Of a DNA stretch of 14,763 nucleotides, positions 6,089 to 13,055 are shown piece after piece. Source of the DNA: Cyanobacteriota bacterium (GTDB lineage: Bacteria; Cyanobacteriota; Cyanobacteriia; Leptolyngbyales; Leptolyngbyaceae); assembly GCA_027482985.1 (NCBI GenBank), contig JAIXVO010000793.1, forward strand, positions 1 to 14,763, written 5' to 3'. How positions within the stretch are numbered: position 1 is the first letter of the stretch; each line of letters starts with the position of its first letter. The notes below the pieces were generated by a model. That model saw nothing but the letters and a program-made list of their open reading frames with translations, searched no databases and was not told the origin of the DNA. Position numbers and translations under genes: made by a program.

Positions 6089-7165
6089 ATGAGTGTGACC
6101 ACCCCAACCACCCATTCTGCGCTGGCCTGGAACACCTGGTTTCGCGATCGCTGGATTGTCAGCCCCCGCTACGATTTGTTCTTTTTCATCGGTAGCTGTG
6201 GGCTGACTTTCGCATTTTGGGGATTGTACACGCTGGCACAACAGGGGCACTTTTGGCGCAGTGATGCCGTGTTATTGACCTACTTTGTGTTCACCGCGTT
6301 GTTTGATCATCCCCACATTTTTCAGACCTTTTCGCGCACCCATCTCGATCCCGTGGAGTTTCAGCAACGGCGATCGCTTCATACCTGGGGCTTACTGGGC
6401 TTGATCGGGCTGGGCTTTGGCGTGATCGCCCTGGGCAAAGAAGCCGAATTAATCGTCTTTGCGTCCGTATTGGGTAGTTTTCACATCATTCGGCAACATT
6501 TTGGCTTGTTAAAAGCCTATAAAAACCTGAATCGCGATCGCCACAAAATTGATGATTGGCTTGATTTTGGTTTGTTCTATAGCGGGATGTTCGCCTGCTT
6601 CTTTTATGACTACACCGAAATTGGTAATCCCGTGATTATTTATGGGAACTTACAAAGTTGGTTCCCTGATTTTCCACCCGCGATCGAAGCAGTCTTTTGG
6701 CATAGCTTCTGGATCTTTTTAATCGGATTTATTGCTCGTCAATTGCAACGCCTCTGGCAACGCCAACCCCTCAATCTCCCCAAATTACTGTTTCTCACTG
6801 CCGCCCTTTCCACCCACTACTTCGTCTTCTTTGCCACCGCTACTCCCTTCCTCGTCGCCGAAGCCCTGGAAACCGTTTACCACAATGTGCAATATCAGGG
6901 CTGGATCATGCACTACCAGAAACAACGTTTTCCCGGTATTCCCAATGTGGTCTGGAAATGGTTCGGAGTCGCCATGCTGTATGGTTTGATTGTGGGCGCG
7001 ATCGAAATTTTTGGCTTACTGGATCAAGGGTGGGGCTTATGGTTGTTTGTCCCCTTCACCATGATCGTGATCTATCACTATCTCGTCGATGGCCTGATCT
7101 GGAAATTCAGTCAACAAGCGGAACTGCGGTGCCTGTTTGCCCCACCCCCTGAAAAGTCGAGTTGA
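6089..7165 (+). CDS. Histidine-rich polytopic membrane protein, unrecognised
   Basis: This protein of about 358 residues has roughly eight hydrophobic segments and no signal peptide, so it is an integral membrane protein. Conserved-looking polar motifs lie at helix ends: DHPHIFQTFSRTHLD (about 73-87), SFHIIRQHFG (about 130-139), YHNVQYQGW (about 264-272) and YHYLVDGLIWK (about 329-339). Together they hold seven or more His and two Asp, an arrangement reminiscent of membrane metalloenzymes (desaturase, hydroxylase or carotenoid-cleavage type), but it matches none I can name. ATG 6089 is preferred to a TTG at 6068, although neither has a good Shine-Dalgarno sequence at proper spacing. It follows the secreted-protein gene closely. 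Function is unknown; the metal-binding idea is inference. Confidence 0.75.
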   Translation: MSVTTPTTHSALAWNTWFRDRWIVSPRYDLFFFIGSCGLTFAFWGLYTLAQQGHFWRSDAVLLTYFVFTALFDHPHIFQTFSRTHLDPVEFQQRRSLHTWGLLGLIGLGFGVIALGKEAELIVFASVLGSFHIIRQHFGLLKAYKNLNRDRHKIDDWLDFGLFYSGMFACFFYDYTEIGNPVIIYGNLQSWFPDFPPAIEAVFWHSFWIFLIGFIARQLQRLWQRQPLNLPKLLFLTAALSTHYFVFFATATPFLVAEALETVYHNVQYQGWIMHYQKQRFPGIPNVVWKWFGVAMLYGLIVGAIEIFGLLDQGWGLWLFVPFTMIVIYHYLVDGLIWKFSQQAELRCLFAPPPEKSS

Positions 7166-7258
7166 GGGCGATCGCCCTGCCATTGCCGCCGCTCCGTCCC
7201 GCCGCTTACAGTGGAGAACAATCATTTGTACCTGCTGACAGTCAACGAGTCCTTCCCA

Positions 7259-7486
7259 ATGATCGGTTTCATCCTCAAAGTCTTCCTCGCCTCAACCTTC
7301 CTCTCCTTCGCGATCAAATATGGCGGCATCTACCTCCCCGTCCAAGGCAACACTCCCACCGCCCTGATCGCCGTCCTCACCCCGAGTATACTGATGGCGG
7401 TTCTGTTTGTGATGAGAGGAAGGAGACAGGAGACAGGCTTCGACGTGAGCGCTCAGCCGAACGTAGTCAGGAGACAGGAGGAATGA
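7259..7486 (+). CDS. Small two-helix membrane protein with repeat-derived tail
   Basis: The 75-aa reading has two hydrophobic segments (about residues 2-20 and 33-52) joined by a short KYGGIYLPVQGNTP loop. This resembles small cyanobacterial hypothetical membrane proteins of about 55-60 residues. From about residue 55 onward the sequence (RGRRQETGFDV and so on) is the translation of heptad repeat DNA and of the element at 7436-7469, so the natural stop appears to have been lost or overrun. An in-frame GTG at 7211 would add 16 residues, but ATG 7259 gives the compact membrane start. No strong Shine-Dalgarno sequence is seen for either. Function unknown. Confidence 0.6.
   Translation: MIGFILKVFLASTFLSFAIKYGGIYLPVQGNTPTALIAVLTPSILMAVLFVMRGRRQETGFDVSAQPNVVRRQEE
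7422..7483. repeat. GGAGACA heptads interrupted by a 34-bp palindromic element
   Basis: GGAGACA occurs twice at 7422-7435 and again at 7470-7476, followed by a GGAGGAA unit. Between them, 7436-7469 holds a sequence with TTCG near the left end, the perfect palindrome GAGCGCTC at 7447-7454 and CGAA near the right end. It resembles a dispersed palindromic element I recall from cyanobacterial genomes (CTTCGAC...GCTCAG...CGAACG type). The whole lies inside the 3' end of the small membrane gene. Confidence 0.65.
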
Positions 7487-7488
7487 GA

Positions 7489-7518
7489 GGGAGGTGAGGG
7501 AGGTGGGAGAAGTGGGGG
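7489..7518 (+). other. Putative G-quadruplex, plus strand
   Basis: Four guanine tracts (7489-7491, 7498-7500, 7505-7507, 7514-7518) are separated by loops of 6, 4 and 6 nt, meeting the usual G3+N1-7 pattern. It sits just after the small membrane gene, in the purine-rich half of the spacer. Confidence 0.5.
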
Positions 7519-7674
7519 AGGTGGCAGCGGCAAGTCTTGACGAGATTTGGGTAACATCGTCCTTGCGCTCCTGCCTGCTTCCTGGCTCCTTCTTGTCCCT
7601 CCTTCGGCTTCTGCTACTGCCATCCCCTCCTGCCTCCACCGATGTCCTGCCTTCCCTCCTGACTTCTGTCTCCT

Positions 7675-7704
7675 CCCTTCCCCTCCCTTCCCCTTCCTTC
7701 CCCC
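7675..7704 (-). other. Putative G-quadruplex on the minus strand, upstream of the AI-2E gene
   Basis: Cytosine tracts at 7675-7677, 7680-7683, 7685-7687, 7690-7693 and 7700-7704 give minus-strand guanine tracts with first loops of only 2, 1 and 2 nt, a pattern expected to fold stably. It ends 4 bp before the Shine-Dalgarno GGAGG (7708-7712) of the next gene. The segment is the pyrimidine-rich arm opposite the purine-rich arm at 7422-7525. Confidence 0.55.
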
Positions 7705-7719
7705 TCTGGAGGTCTTCCC

Positions 7720-8811
7720 ATGAAATTGGGTCAATGGATTGCCCTGCTGATCTTGCTCGCGTCGGTTTACATCCTGTGGCAAATTCGGGATTTGTTGCTG
7801 ATTGTGTTTGCGGCGGTGGTGCTAGCAAATAGTTTGAATTTGCTGGCGCGGTGGCTACAAAAGCGGCTCAACATTCAGCGATCGCCCGCCGTGTTGCTGT
7901 CGGTGTTGTGCTTGCTGGGTTTTGCGATCGCCTTTTTCTGGCTGATTGTGCCGCCCTTCGCCAAACAATTGCAAGAAATCTTTGTGCTGGCACCGCAGGG
8001 GATTCAGCAGGTGGGAGACTGGCTCAACTCGCTCGATCGCGCCGTACCAGCCGGGGTCAGACCCTTCGTACCCAATTTTAATAGTGTGGCGCAACAAGCC
8101 CTGCCCGTCGTCAATCGGTTGCTGGGGGGGTCTTTTGCGTTCTTTTCCAGTTCTCTGGGCACGATGATCAACGTCCTGCTGATTCTGGTGCTGGGGCTGA
8201 TGATGTTGATTAATCCCACCCCCTACCGGGGCGGATTCATTCGGCTCTTTCCCTCGTTCTATCGGCGGCGGGTGGATCAGATTTTGCTGGAATGCGAAAC
8301 CTCTTTAGGGCAATGGATTGTTGGGGCGTTGACTAGTATGGGCGTGATCGCGATCCTAAGTACGTTGGGACTGTCCGCGATTCGGGTACCGGCGGCGTTG
8401 GCAAATGGCGTGTTGGCAGGACTGCTCAACTTCATTCCCAACCTGGGACCGACGATTAGCGTGATTCCACCCATGGCGATCGCCCTCCTCGATTCCCCCG
8501 TCAAAGCCCTTCTGGTGTTGGGCCTCTATGTGGGTATTCAACAGTTTGAAAGTAATCTGCTAACGCCTTACCTGATGGCGCAACACGTAAATCTGCTGCC
8601 AGCCGTCACGCTCCTGGCACAGGTCTTCTTTGCTAGCATTTTTGGCTTCTGGGGACTGCTGTTAGCCCTGCCGCTGGTGGTGGTCTGTCAGATCTGGATT
8701 CGTCGCGCCCTGATTGAAGATGTCATGGATCGGCTCGATCAAGCCCCGCCCCGGCTCACCCCGGCACCCACCGAACCCGATGCGATCGCAACACCCGAAG
8801 CAGAACTCTAA
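7720..8811 (+). CDS. AI-2E/PerM family membrane transporter
   Basis: This 363-aa polytopic protein belongs to the AI-2E (PerM/YdiK/TqsA) family of inner-membrane exporters or permeases, whose members have been linked to autoinducer-2 export and Na+/Li+-H+ antiport. Hydrophobic helices occur near residues 6-20, 24-38, 58-77, 149-164, 203-219, 223-239, 243-257, 261-275 and 305-326. Family landmarks are LNFIPNLGPTIS (236-247), QQFESNLLTPYLMAQHVNLLP (274-294) and FGFWGLLLALPL (308-319). A hydrophilic Pro/Ala-rich tail of about 20 residues ends the protein. GGAGG 7 nt upstream (7708-7712) fixes the start. It is the first gene after a repeat-rich spacer and is followed 87 bp later by the FHA gene. 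Substrate cannot be inferred. Confidence 0.92.
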   Translation: MKLGQWIALLILLASVYILWQIRDLLLIVFAAVVLANSLNLLARWLQKRLNIQRSPAVLLSVLCLLGFAIAFFWLIVPPFAKQLQEIFVLAPQGIQQVGDWLNSLDRAVPAGVRPFVPNFNSVAQQALPVVNRLLGGSFAFFSSSLGTMINVLLILVLGLMMLINPTPYRGGFIRLFPSFYRRRVDQILLECETSLGQWIVGALTSMGVIAILSTLGLSAIRVPAALANGVLAGLLNFIPNLGPTISVIPPMAIALLDSPVKALLVLGLYVGIQQFESNLLTPYLMAQHVNLLPAVTLLAQVFFASIFGFWGLLLALPLVVVCQIWIRRALIEDVMDRLDQAPPRLTPAPTEPDAIATPEAEL

Positions 8812-8898
8812 CCACTGAGCCAACTGCGTCCGCCCTGAACTCTCTATGCCCTGCTCCCCAGTCTCGTCTATCATTGTCCTCAGAGATGGGAAATGTTC

Positions 8899-9663
8899 AT
8901 GATTGTCTGTCCAAATTGCAACCATCAAAATCCAACGGGTGCGGTGCAGTGTGAAGCCTGTTATACTCCTCTACCGACGACAACCGCCTGTCCCAACTGT
9001 GGCGCAAATGTTCAATCGGATGCCAGTTTTTGTGGGCAGTGTGGTTTTCATTTGAAGGTCGTCGAGCCTGCGCCTCCGGTGCCCGTTGAGTCACTCGCGG
9101 CCCCCATCGCCGCCCCGCTGACAGACCCACCGGAAGCCATCGCCCCCGTGCCCACCCCACCCGCGATCGCCGTTCCCGCAGAACCCGCCCCCGTGATTGC
9201 GAATGGGTCTGTTGAGCCCGCGATCGCGGCAGCCGCCTCGCCCCCACCCATGGCCCCGTCCGCCGCCTCAACCTCGTTGGATGTGGACTCAGTGCCCGTC
9301 AGCGTGAAACCCGACAATCGTACCCAGTTACAGCAACAAACCGCCAAGCTGCTGCACATTCAGACGAATACCGAAATTGAGTTGCCGCAAAGTTTGGCGG
9401 TGATTCATCTGGGCAAACCCAACGATCGCATTCCGCCGGATATTGACATTTCTGGGTTTCCCAATTCCGAAATTGTGTCACGCATTCATGCCGATATTCG
9501 GTTGGAAGGCGACTCCCACTACATTGAAGATGTGGGCAGTTCGAACGGCACCTACATCAACAATTTGCCGCTGCCCATGGGCAATCGCCATCGGTTGCGA
9601 CCCGGCGATCGCATTGCCCTGGGGAAAGGCGACAAAGTGACTTTTCTCTTTCAGCTTTCTTAA
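8899..9663 (+). CDS. Double zinc-ribbon FHA-domain protein
   Basis: This protein of about 254 residues has three parts. Two zinc-ribbon modules open it (Cys4/7/18/21 and Cys31/34/45/48). A Pro/Ala-rich linker runs from about residue 55 to 135. A C-terminal forkhead-associated domain follows (about 150-252). The FHA phosphothreonine-binding positions are visible: SRIH (194-197) and SSNGT (214-218). The residue after the conserved Gly on the first loop is Lys (GK, 172-173) rather than the usual Arg. FHA domains read pThr peptides made by Ser/Thr kinases. ATG 8899 is chosen over ATG 8893 because GGGAA (8888-8892) then has 6-nt spacing and the start MIVCPNCNHQNP resembles cyanobacterial homologues. 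It is the first of three co-oriented signalling genes. Confidence 0.9.
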   Translation: MIVCPNCNHQNPTGAVQCEACYTPLPTTTACPNCGANVQSDASFCGQCGFHLKVVEPAPPVPVESLAAPIAAPLTDPPEAIAPVPTPPAIAVPAEPAPVIANGSVEPAIAAAASPPPMAPSAASTSLDVDSVPVSVKPDNRTQLQQQTAKLLHIQTNTEIELPQSLAVIHLGKPNDRIPPDIDISGFPNSEIVSRIHADIRLEGDSHYIEDVGSSNGTYINNLPLPMGNRHRLRPGDRIALGKGDKVTFLFQLS

Positions 9664-9709
9664 TTTGGGCGATTTGAGTTAGGTTAGAACATGGTATTAA
9701 TTTGCACTG

Positions 9710-9730
9710 TTTGAGTAGCCGTTCCTCAAA
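9710..9730 (+). promoter_or_regulatory. Short inverted repeat before the pseudokinase gene
   Basis: TTTGAG (9710-9715) and CTCAAA (9725-9730) form a perfect 6-bp stem with a 9-nt loop in the 118-bp spacer between the two FHA genes. A further TTTGAG occurs at 9673-9678. It could be an operator-like site or a weak RNA hairpin; no U-tract follows, so it is not a convincing terminator. Confidence 0.25.
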
Positions 9731-9781
9731 TCGTTCCAGTTCGGATTCTATTGTTTACAATTCAGGCTCTCTCTTGCCAGC

Positions 9782-11098
9782 GTGATTACCCTCACCCTTT
9801 TGCATCCCATGCAGTCGATCCCGGTTCAAAGTTGGAACTTTGAGCATGAATCGGTCATTCGCATTGGGCGCTCTACCGACAACCACGTCATTCTCTACAG
9901 TGCTGTCGTGTCGCGGCACCATGTGGAAATTCGCAAATCTGAAACGGGTTGGGAAATCGTCAACCTGGGTGCGAATGGCACTTATCTGGATGGGCGACGA
10001 ATTACCCAGGTGCCCGTTGAGGATGGGGTGGTGATCCGGCTGGCGCGATCGGGACCCAATGTGCAAATTCATTTAGGCGATAAGGGGTTAGCGTCAGCCC
10101 AGGAAATGGTTGGCGAAAAAACTCTGGGTCAACCCCAAACCGATCCGGTCATCCCTACCAGCAATGTTGCGCGGCAAACAACCGTCCAGGCAGAAGACCA
10201 CAGTGGCAGTTACATGCATGCGGGCACCACTCCTGGCTTAGAACTCTCTGACTGCTGTCACCAATACTTACAGTCTGACCAGCTGTTTTGCCTGGTGTGT
10301 GGTAAACCGCTACGGGTGATTGGGCAGGTTGAGGCTTACTGGCTGGTGAAGGAGCTGGAGCAGGGCGCTGTCAGTATTTCCTACTTAGGCTGGAAAGGGG
10401 GCCAAACCGCCATCCTCAAAACGCCTTTACCGCAGTGGATGGGACACCCCGAAGCCGTTACCCTATTTGATCAAGAAGCACGGCACCTGTTAAGCCTGCA
10501 CCATCCCAGTCTCCCTCGTTACACGGAAGTGCTGCTGGATCAGGGGCAACCCTATCTGGTGATGGAACCCGTTTATGGGCGATCGCTGGCGCAAATTGTC
10601 GCGACGGAGGGGCCATTGCCCACCACTTTAGCGATCGCCCGCATCCTCGAAATCTGTGATGGGTTGCACTACTTACACCGCCAAACCCCGGCGATTATCC
10701 ATCAACAGATCAAACCCACCCACCTGATTCAACGCGCGACACCAAATACGCCGCTGGTCATCACCGGGCTGACCCCCGCCAACACCCTAGCTCCCGCACC
10801 GTCTCACACAGACTATGCCGCGCCAGAACAACAACAAGCCCAAGTCTCACCCGCATCCGATTTGTATGCTCTGGGGCCGACCCTGGTTTATTTACTCACG
10901 GGCAAACCACCGGAAACGTTCTATGCCCAACGCGAGCAAGGGCTGCGATTTTATGCCGAATATGTCCCTGGCATAACTGCCGATCTGGTCGCCATTATCC
11001 GCAAACTTACCAACCCACAGCCCAATGAACGCTATGCCAGTGTGCCCGATCTGGTTAGCGCTCTACAGCAGGTGGAGACACCGACGCTGCAATCCTAA
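9782..11098 (+). CDS. FHA plus zinc-knuckle protein with C-terminal Ser/Thr pseudokinase
   Basis: This 438-aa protein joins an N-terminal FHA domain, a Cys pair cluster and a kinase fold. FHA residues are intact: IGR (28-30), SRHH (44-47) and GANGT (63-67). Cys158/159 and Cys170/173 look like a zinc knuckle. The kinase-like part starts near 185. The VAIK-type Lys is present (AILK, Lys213), as are YAAPEQ (345-350), SDLYALG (359-365) and the NERYAS end. The catalytic loop HRDxKPxN reads HQQIKPTH (307-314), so the catalytic Asp, Arg and Asn are gone. The DFG site reads about VITGLTP (326-332), with no Asp. It should therefore lack normal phosphotransfer, although ATP binding through Lys213 is possible. 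The start is GTG without a clear Shine-Dalgarno sequence. Confidence 0.88.
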   Translation: MITLTLLHPMQSIPVQSWNFEHESVIRIGRSTDNHVILYSAVVSRHHVEIRKSETGWEIVNLGANGTYLDGRRITQVPVEDGVVIRLARSGPNVQIHLGDKGLASAQEMVGEKTLGQPQTDPVIPTSNVARQTTVQAEDHSGSYMHAGTTPGLELSDCCHQYLQSDQLFCLVCGKPLRVIGQVEAYWLVKELEQGAVSISYLGWKGGQTAILKTPLPQWMGHPEAVTLFDQEARHLLSLHHPSLPRYTEVLLDQGQPYLVMEPVYGRSLAQIVATEGPLPTTLAIARILEICDGLHYLHRQTPAIIHQQIKPTHLIQRATPNTPLVITGLTPANTLAPAPSHTDYAAPEQQQAQVSPASDLYALGPTLVYLLTGKPPETFYAQREQGLRFYAEYVPGITADLVAIIRKLTNPQPNERYASVPDLVSALQQVETPTLQS

Positions 11099-11213
11099 TG
11101 GCAGCAAGTTGTCAGCGACGAACACTTTTAGCAGATAAAAATAAAGTTAGTGACATCCAGGATTTGGGCAGTCTGAGAAACAGATACTGTTGCCAGCCTC
11201 GGTGAACATACTT

Positions 11214-12674
11214 ATGGGTCAGCCATCTCGCTCCGCCGCCCGTCAATCCATCAGGATGCCAACCCTCAGCGGGGAAAATTATAAAGCGTTAGATTTGGAG
11301 TCCGCGTTAAAGGACTTACAACTGCATCAGTTTGAGATTGAGACGAGTCGCGTGGGGTTAGAACTCGCTCAGGTATTCGAGCATCACCCACTCCTCCCCG
11401 GTGCCATTTTGGTCGATGTTGGGAATTTTGTCGGCATGATCTCGCGCCAACGGCTGCTGGAGTTTCTCATTCGACCGCAAGGCATTGACCTGTTTCTGCA
11501 ACAACCGCTCTCGGTCTTGCAAAGTTATGCCCGCTGCGAATTACTGATCCTGCCGGGCGACACCCCGATTTTGACCGCCGCCCATCAAGCCCTCCGGCGA
11601 TCGCCCACCCTCCTGAACGAACCGATCATCGTGCAAATGGAGACTGGCTATCTACTGCTGGATGTGCATGAACTCAACATTGCCCACTGGCAAATTCGCG
11701 GCATTGAAACCCAAGTCCGGTACGAGCGCACCCAGGCCCAAATGATCCAAAGCGATAAAATGGCGAATCTGGGTCGCCTGGTGGATGGCGTGGCTCACGA
11801 AATTTTGGATCCAGTGAGCTTCATTTGGGGCAATTTGAGCCACATCGCCACCTACAGTCAGGAAATGCTGCAATTGCTAGCAGCGTATGAACAATACTTG
11901 CCGACACCACCCGCCGCCCTCGCCCAATTACAAGCGGACGTGGAACTGGACTATTTACGCGAAGATCTGCCCCGCGCGATCGACAGTGTGAAAGCTGGAG
12001 CCGAGCGGTTGTCGAAACTGGCGACCAGTCTGCAAAATTTTTGCCACATTGATGAGGTCTACCCGAAGCCGACGAATTTGCATGAGGCGATCGATGGGAT
12101 TCTGCTCCTGCTCAAAAGTCGGCTCACGAGCGACATTCACATCATCAAACACTATGGCCAATTGCCGCCCGTCGTTTGCTACCCCGGTCAACTCAATCAG
12201 GTGTTCATGAACATCCTGAGCAACTGTCTGGATAGTCTGCTGATGCAAGCCGTCAGCCAACAACTCGACCTGGAAATGCAACGCCCCCATCTGGATGCCA
12301 CCCCGCCCACCCCAATCAAACCCACCATTGAAATCACCACGCAGGTTTGTACCGTCGCTCAGGGCACCCATAGCGCCACCCGCTGGATTGCCATTCGCAT
12401 TGCCGACAATGGCACGGGCTTATCGAAAGAAGCGCAGCGGCAACTGTTGGAGTCCTTCTCGGTGAAGCGGCGGACGGAGAAAGAAACCAGTTTAGCCGTG
12501 AGTTACCAGATTGTGACCGCCAAGCATGGGGGCAAGTTTAAAGTCCGTTCCCACAGCCTCGAAAATCAAGAGTTGCAGCGGGCAGCGCGAGGAGAAGAGC
12601 CGGGCATCACCTGGATCAACCCCGACTTAACCGCCACGGGCACTGAGTTTGAAATCTTGCTGCCCTTGACTTAA
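11214..12674 (+). CDS. Histidine kinase-like sensor with degenerate ATP-binding G2 box
   Basis: This protein of about 486 residues resembles cyanobacterial sensor kinases with an N-terminal CBS-like sensory region (about 45-160), a short coiled linker, a HisKA dimerisation/phosphoacceptor domain and a HATPase_c domain. The H-box VAHEI carries His195. The N-box has Asn333 and Asn337 (MNILSNCLDSL), and the G1 box is DNGTG (398-402). The region that reads G-K-G-T-G-L-G-L-A in relatives is here E-K-E-T-S-L-A (about 422-428). It has lost its glycines and about two residues, and the F-box (SFSVKR, about 414-419) is also altered. No transmembrane segment is seen, so it is cytoplasmic. ATG 11214 is preferred to TTG 11190 because GGTGA (11201-11205) precedes it by 8 nt. 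Third gene of the signalling set. Confidence 0.85.
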   Translation: MGQPSRSAARQSIRMPTLSGENYKALDLESALKDLQLHQFEIETSRVGLELAQVFEHHPLLPGAILVDVGNFVGMISRQRLLEFLIRPQGIDLFLQQPLSVLQSYARCELLILPGDTPILTAAHQALRRSPTLLNEPIIVQMETGYLLLDVHELNIAHWQIRGIETQVRYERTQAQMIQSDKMANLGRLVDGVAHEILDPVSFIWGNLSHIATYSQEMLQLLAAYEQYLPTPPAALAQLQADVELDYLREDLPRAIDSVKAGAERLSKLATSLQNFCHIDEVYPKPTNLHEAIDGILLLLKSRLTSDIHIIKHYGQLPPVVCYPGQLNQVFMNILSNCLDSLLMQAVSQQLDLEMQRPHLDATPPTPIKPTIEITTQVCTVAQGTHSATRWIAIRIADNGTGLSKEAQRQLLESFSVKRRTEKETSLAVSYQIVTAKHGGKFKVRSHSLENQELQRAARGEEPGITWINPDLTATGTEFEILLPLT

Positions 12675-12701
12675 GCCAGTGATGAGAAAAATTGGGCACT
12701 C

Positions 12702-12849
12702 ATATACTTCACGCACCAAAACCGCCCTCACCCCCGCCCCCTCTCCCAAAATGGGCGAGGGGAGAAAGATTTGATTAGTTCCCCTGCTCCCGCTCTGGGA
12801 GCAGGGGTGAGGGGAGGAGGGCAGCTATTTTGGTGTGTCAGGTATGTTA
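12702..12849. mobile_element. MITE-like non-coding inverted-repeat element
   Basis: The ends are imperfect terminal inverted repeats: CGCACCAAAACCGCCCTC at 12712-12729 against GAGGGCAGCTATTTTGGTGTG near 12818-12838. Weaker matching extends outward through ATATACTT (left) and AGGTATGT (right). Inside are two G/C-rich hairpins. One is CCCCTCTCCC...GGGCGAGGGG (12738-12762). The other has a perfect 11-bp stem, CCCCTGCTCCC/GGGAGCAGGGG (12781-12791/12797-12807), with a 5-nt loop. There is no coding capacity. Very similar C-rich/G-rich palindromic elements are abundant in cyanobacterial genomes. It may also act as a bidirectional transcription barrier after the kinase gene, although no U-tract was seen. 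Confidence 0.65.
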
Positions 12850-12873
12850 ATACCAAAAATTGCCCCCCGGTAG

Positions 12874-12931
12874 GGGCAGGTTTCTCCCCAGAACTGTTGA
12901 GAGTCCAATCATCTTGATGCTAAACCTGCCC
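12874..12931. repeat. Inverted repeat GGGCAGGTTT/AAACCTGCCC
   Basis: A perfect 10-bp inverted repeat (12874-12883 and 12922-12931) encloses 38 bp. It resembles another dispersed element I recall from cyanobacterial spacers (TAGGGGCAGGTTT...AAACCTGCCC). It is a separate element from the neighbouring MITE and lies about 125 bp upstream of dapB, so it would be in or near the dapB promoter region. The rest of the spacer to dapB shows only a weak Shine-Dalgarno sequence and no clear promoter boxes. Confidence 0.6.
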
Positions 12932-13055
12932 TGACAGGGATCTGGTTGAGTCGCGATCGCCCGTATTCGTGATTTTGGGAAATTCCGGGTCCAAGGGCGG
13001 AGGAATGCCAATTCCCGATTTAGAATACCAAGGTTGGCATTTTCGGTAGGCAATT

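Noticed and set aside
7292..7828. 178-residue minus-strand open frame rich in Arg, Glu, Gly and Ser
   Set aside because: It spans the purine/pyrimidine-skewed repeat spacer and overlaps the start of the well-supported AI-2E gene; composition reflects the skew, with no domain.
11955..12371. 138-residue minus-strand open frame inside the sensor kinase gene
   Set aside because: It is antisense to the HATPase/HisKA coding sequence; no start signal and no recognisable domain.
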